A stretch of 5,587 nt of DNA, from NCBI GenBank assembly GCA_025458415.1, contig JALOSN010000106.1:1-5587 (forward strand). The letters are read 5' to 3'. The notes beneath the pieces are model-generated. The model worked only from the letters and a program-made list of their open reading frames with translations, ran no database searches and was not told the origin of the DNA. A program made the position numbers and the translations under genes. The stretch is from Hydrogenophaga sp. (GTDB lineage Bacteria; Pseudomonadota; Gammaproteobacteria; Burkholderiales; Burkholderiaceae_C). Below are positions 5,548-5,587 of this stretch, piece by piece; position 1 is the stretch's first letter; each line of letters opens with the position of its first letter.

Positions 5548-5587
5548 CGTCTTCCTTGGATTGCTTGAATATCAATTGCGCGAACAC
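5548..5587 (-). promoter_or_regulatory. adk: adk leader with ribosome binding site
   Basis: On the minus strand AAGGA lies 5 bases before the adk ATG. The remaining bases to the window edge are A/T-richer than the surroundings (CAATTGATATTC), but too little is present to call a promoter or the upstream gene. Confidence 0.45.

Overview
The window looks like a high-GC betaproteobacterium, probably order Burkholderiales and possibly Comamonadaceae. This rests on remembered resemblance of the LexA, the D-2-hydroxyacid dehydrogenase and the adenylate kinase to proteins of that group, on strong G/C bias at third codon positions, and on tight housekeeping-style packing. No tRNA, rRNA, insertion sequence, CRISPR array or phage gene was seen, so it reads as ordinary chromosome.

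Layout from left to right. (1) The C-terminal end of a plus-strand acidic, proline/alanine-rich protein, tentatively FimV-like, runs in from the left edge and stops at 469. (2) A convergent minus-strand D-2-hydroxyacid dehydrogenase lies at 517-1524. (3) After a 120-base gap comes a minus-strand small hypothetical ORF (1645-2034), followed upstream by the minus-strand SOS repressor gene lexA (2179-2865). (4) The 85-base divergent gap between lexA and a plus-strand asparaginase holds two tandem LexA boxes (CTG-N10-CAG). (5) The asparaginase (2951-3961) is followed after 2 bases by a four-helix membrane protein (DUF6644-like, 3964-4383) and after another 21 bases by an exported DUF6152-like protein (4405-4875), so the three probably form one operon. 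(6) Convergent to that operon is adk (adenylate kinase) on the minus strand, 4896-5547, with its start and ribosome binding site inside the window.

The most striking observation is that adk is broken as written. The reading frame shifts exactly at the conserved DGFPRT motif, and the pattern fits loss of 5 bases that removes Phe86 and Pro87. Restoring 5 bases gives a 218-residue enzyme of normal length. Since adk is normally essential, this is either a sequence or assembly error or a decayed copy backed up elsewhere.

The other points of interest are the shared SOS control region, which could place an asparaginase and two uncharacterised envelope proteins under LexA; the envelope pair itself, whose exported member would begin with His-His after signal cleavage and could be a metal-binding CopC/CopD-like arrangement (a hypothesis only); the uncharacterised ORF downstream of lexA; and a Gly-to-Ser change in the dehydrogenase nucleotide-binding motif.
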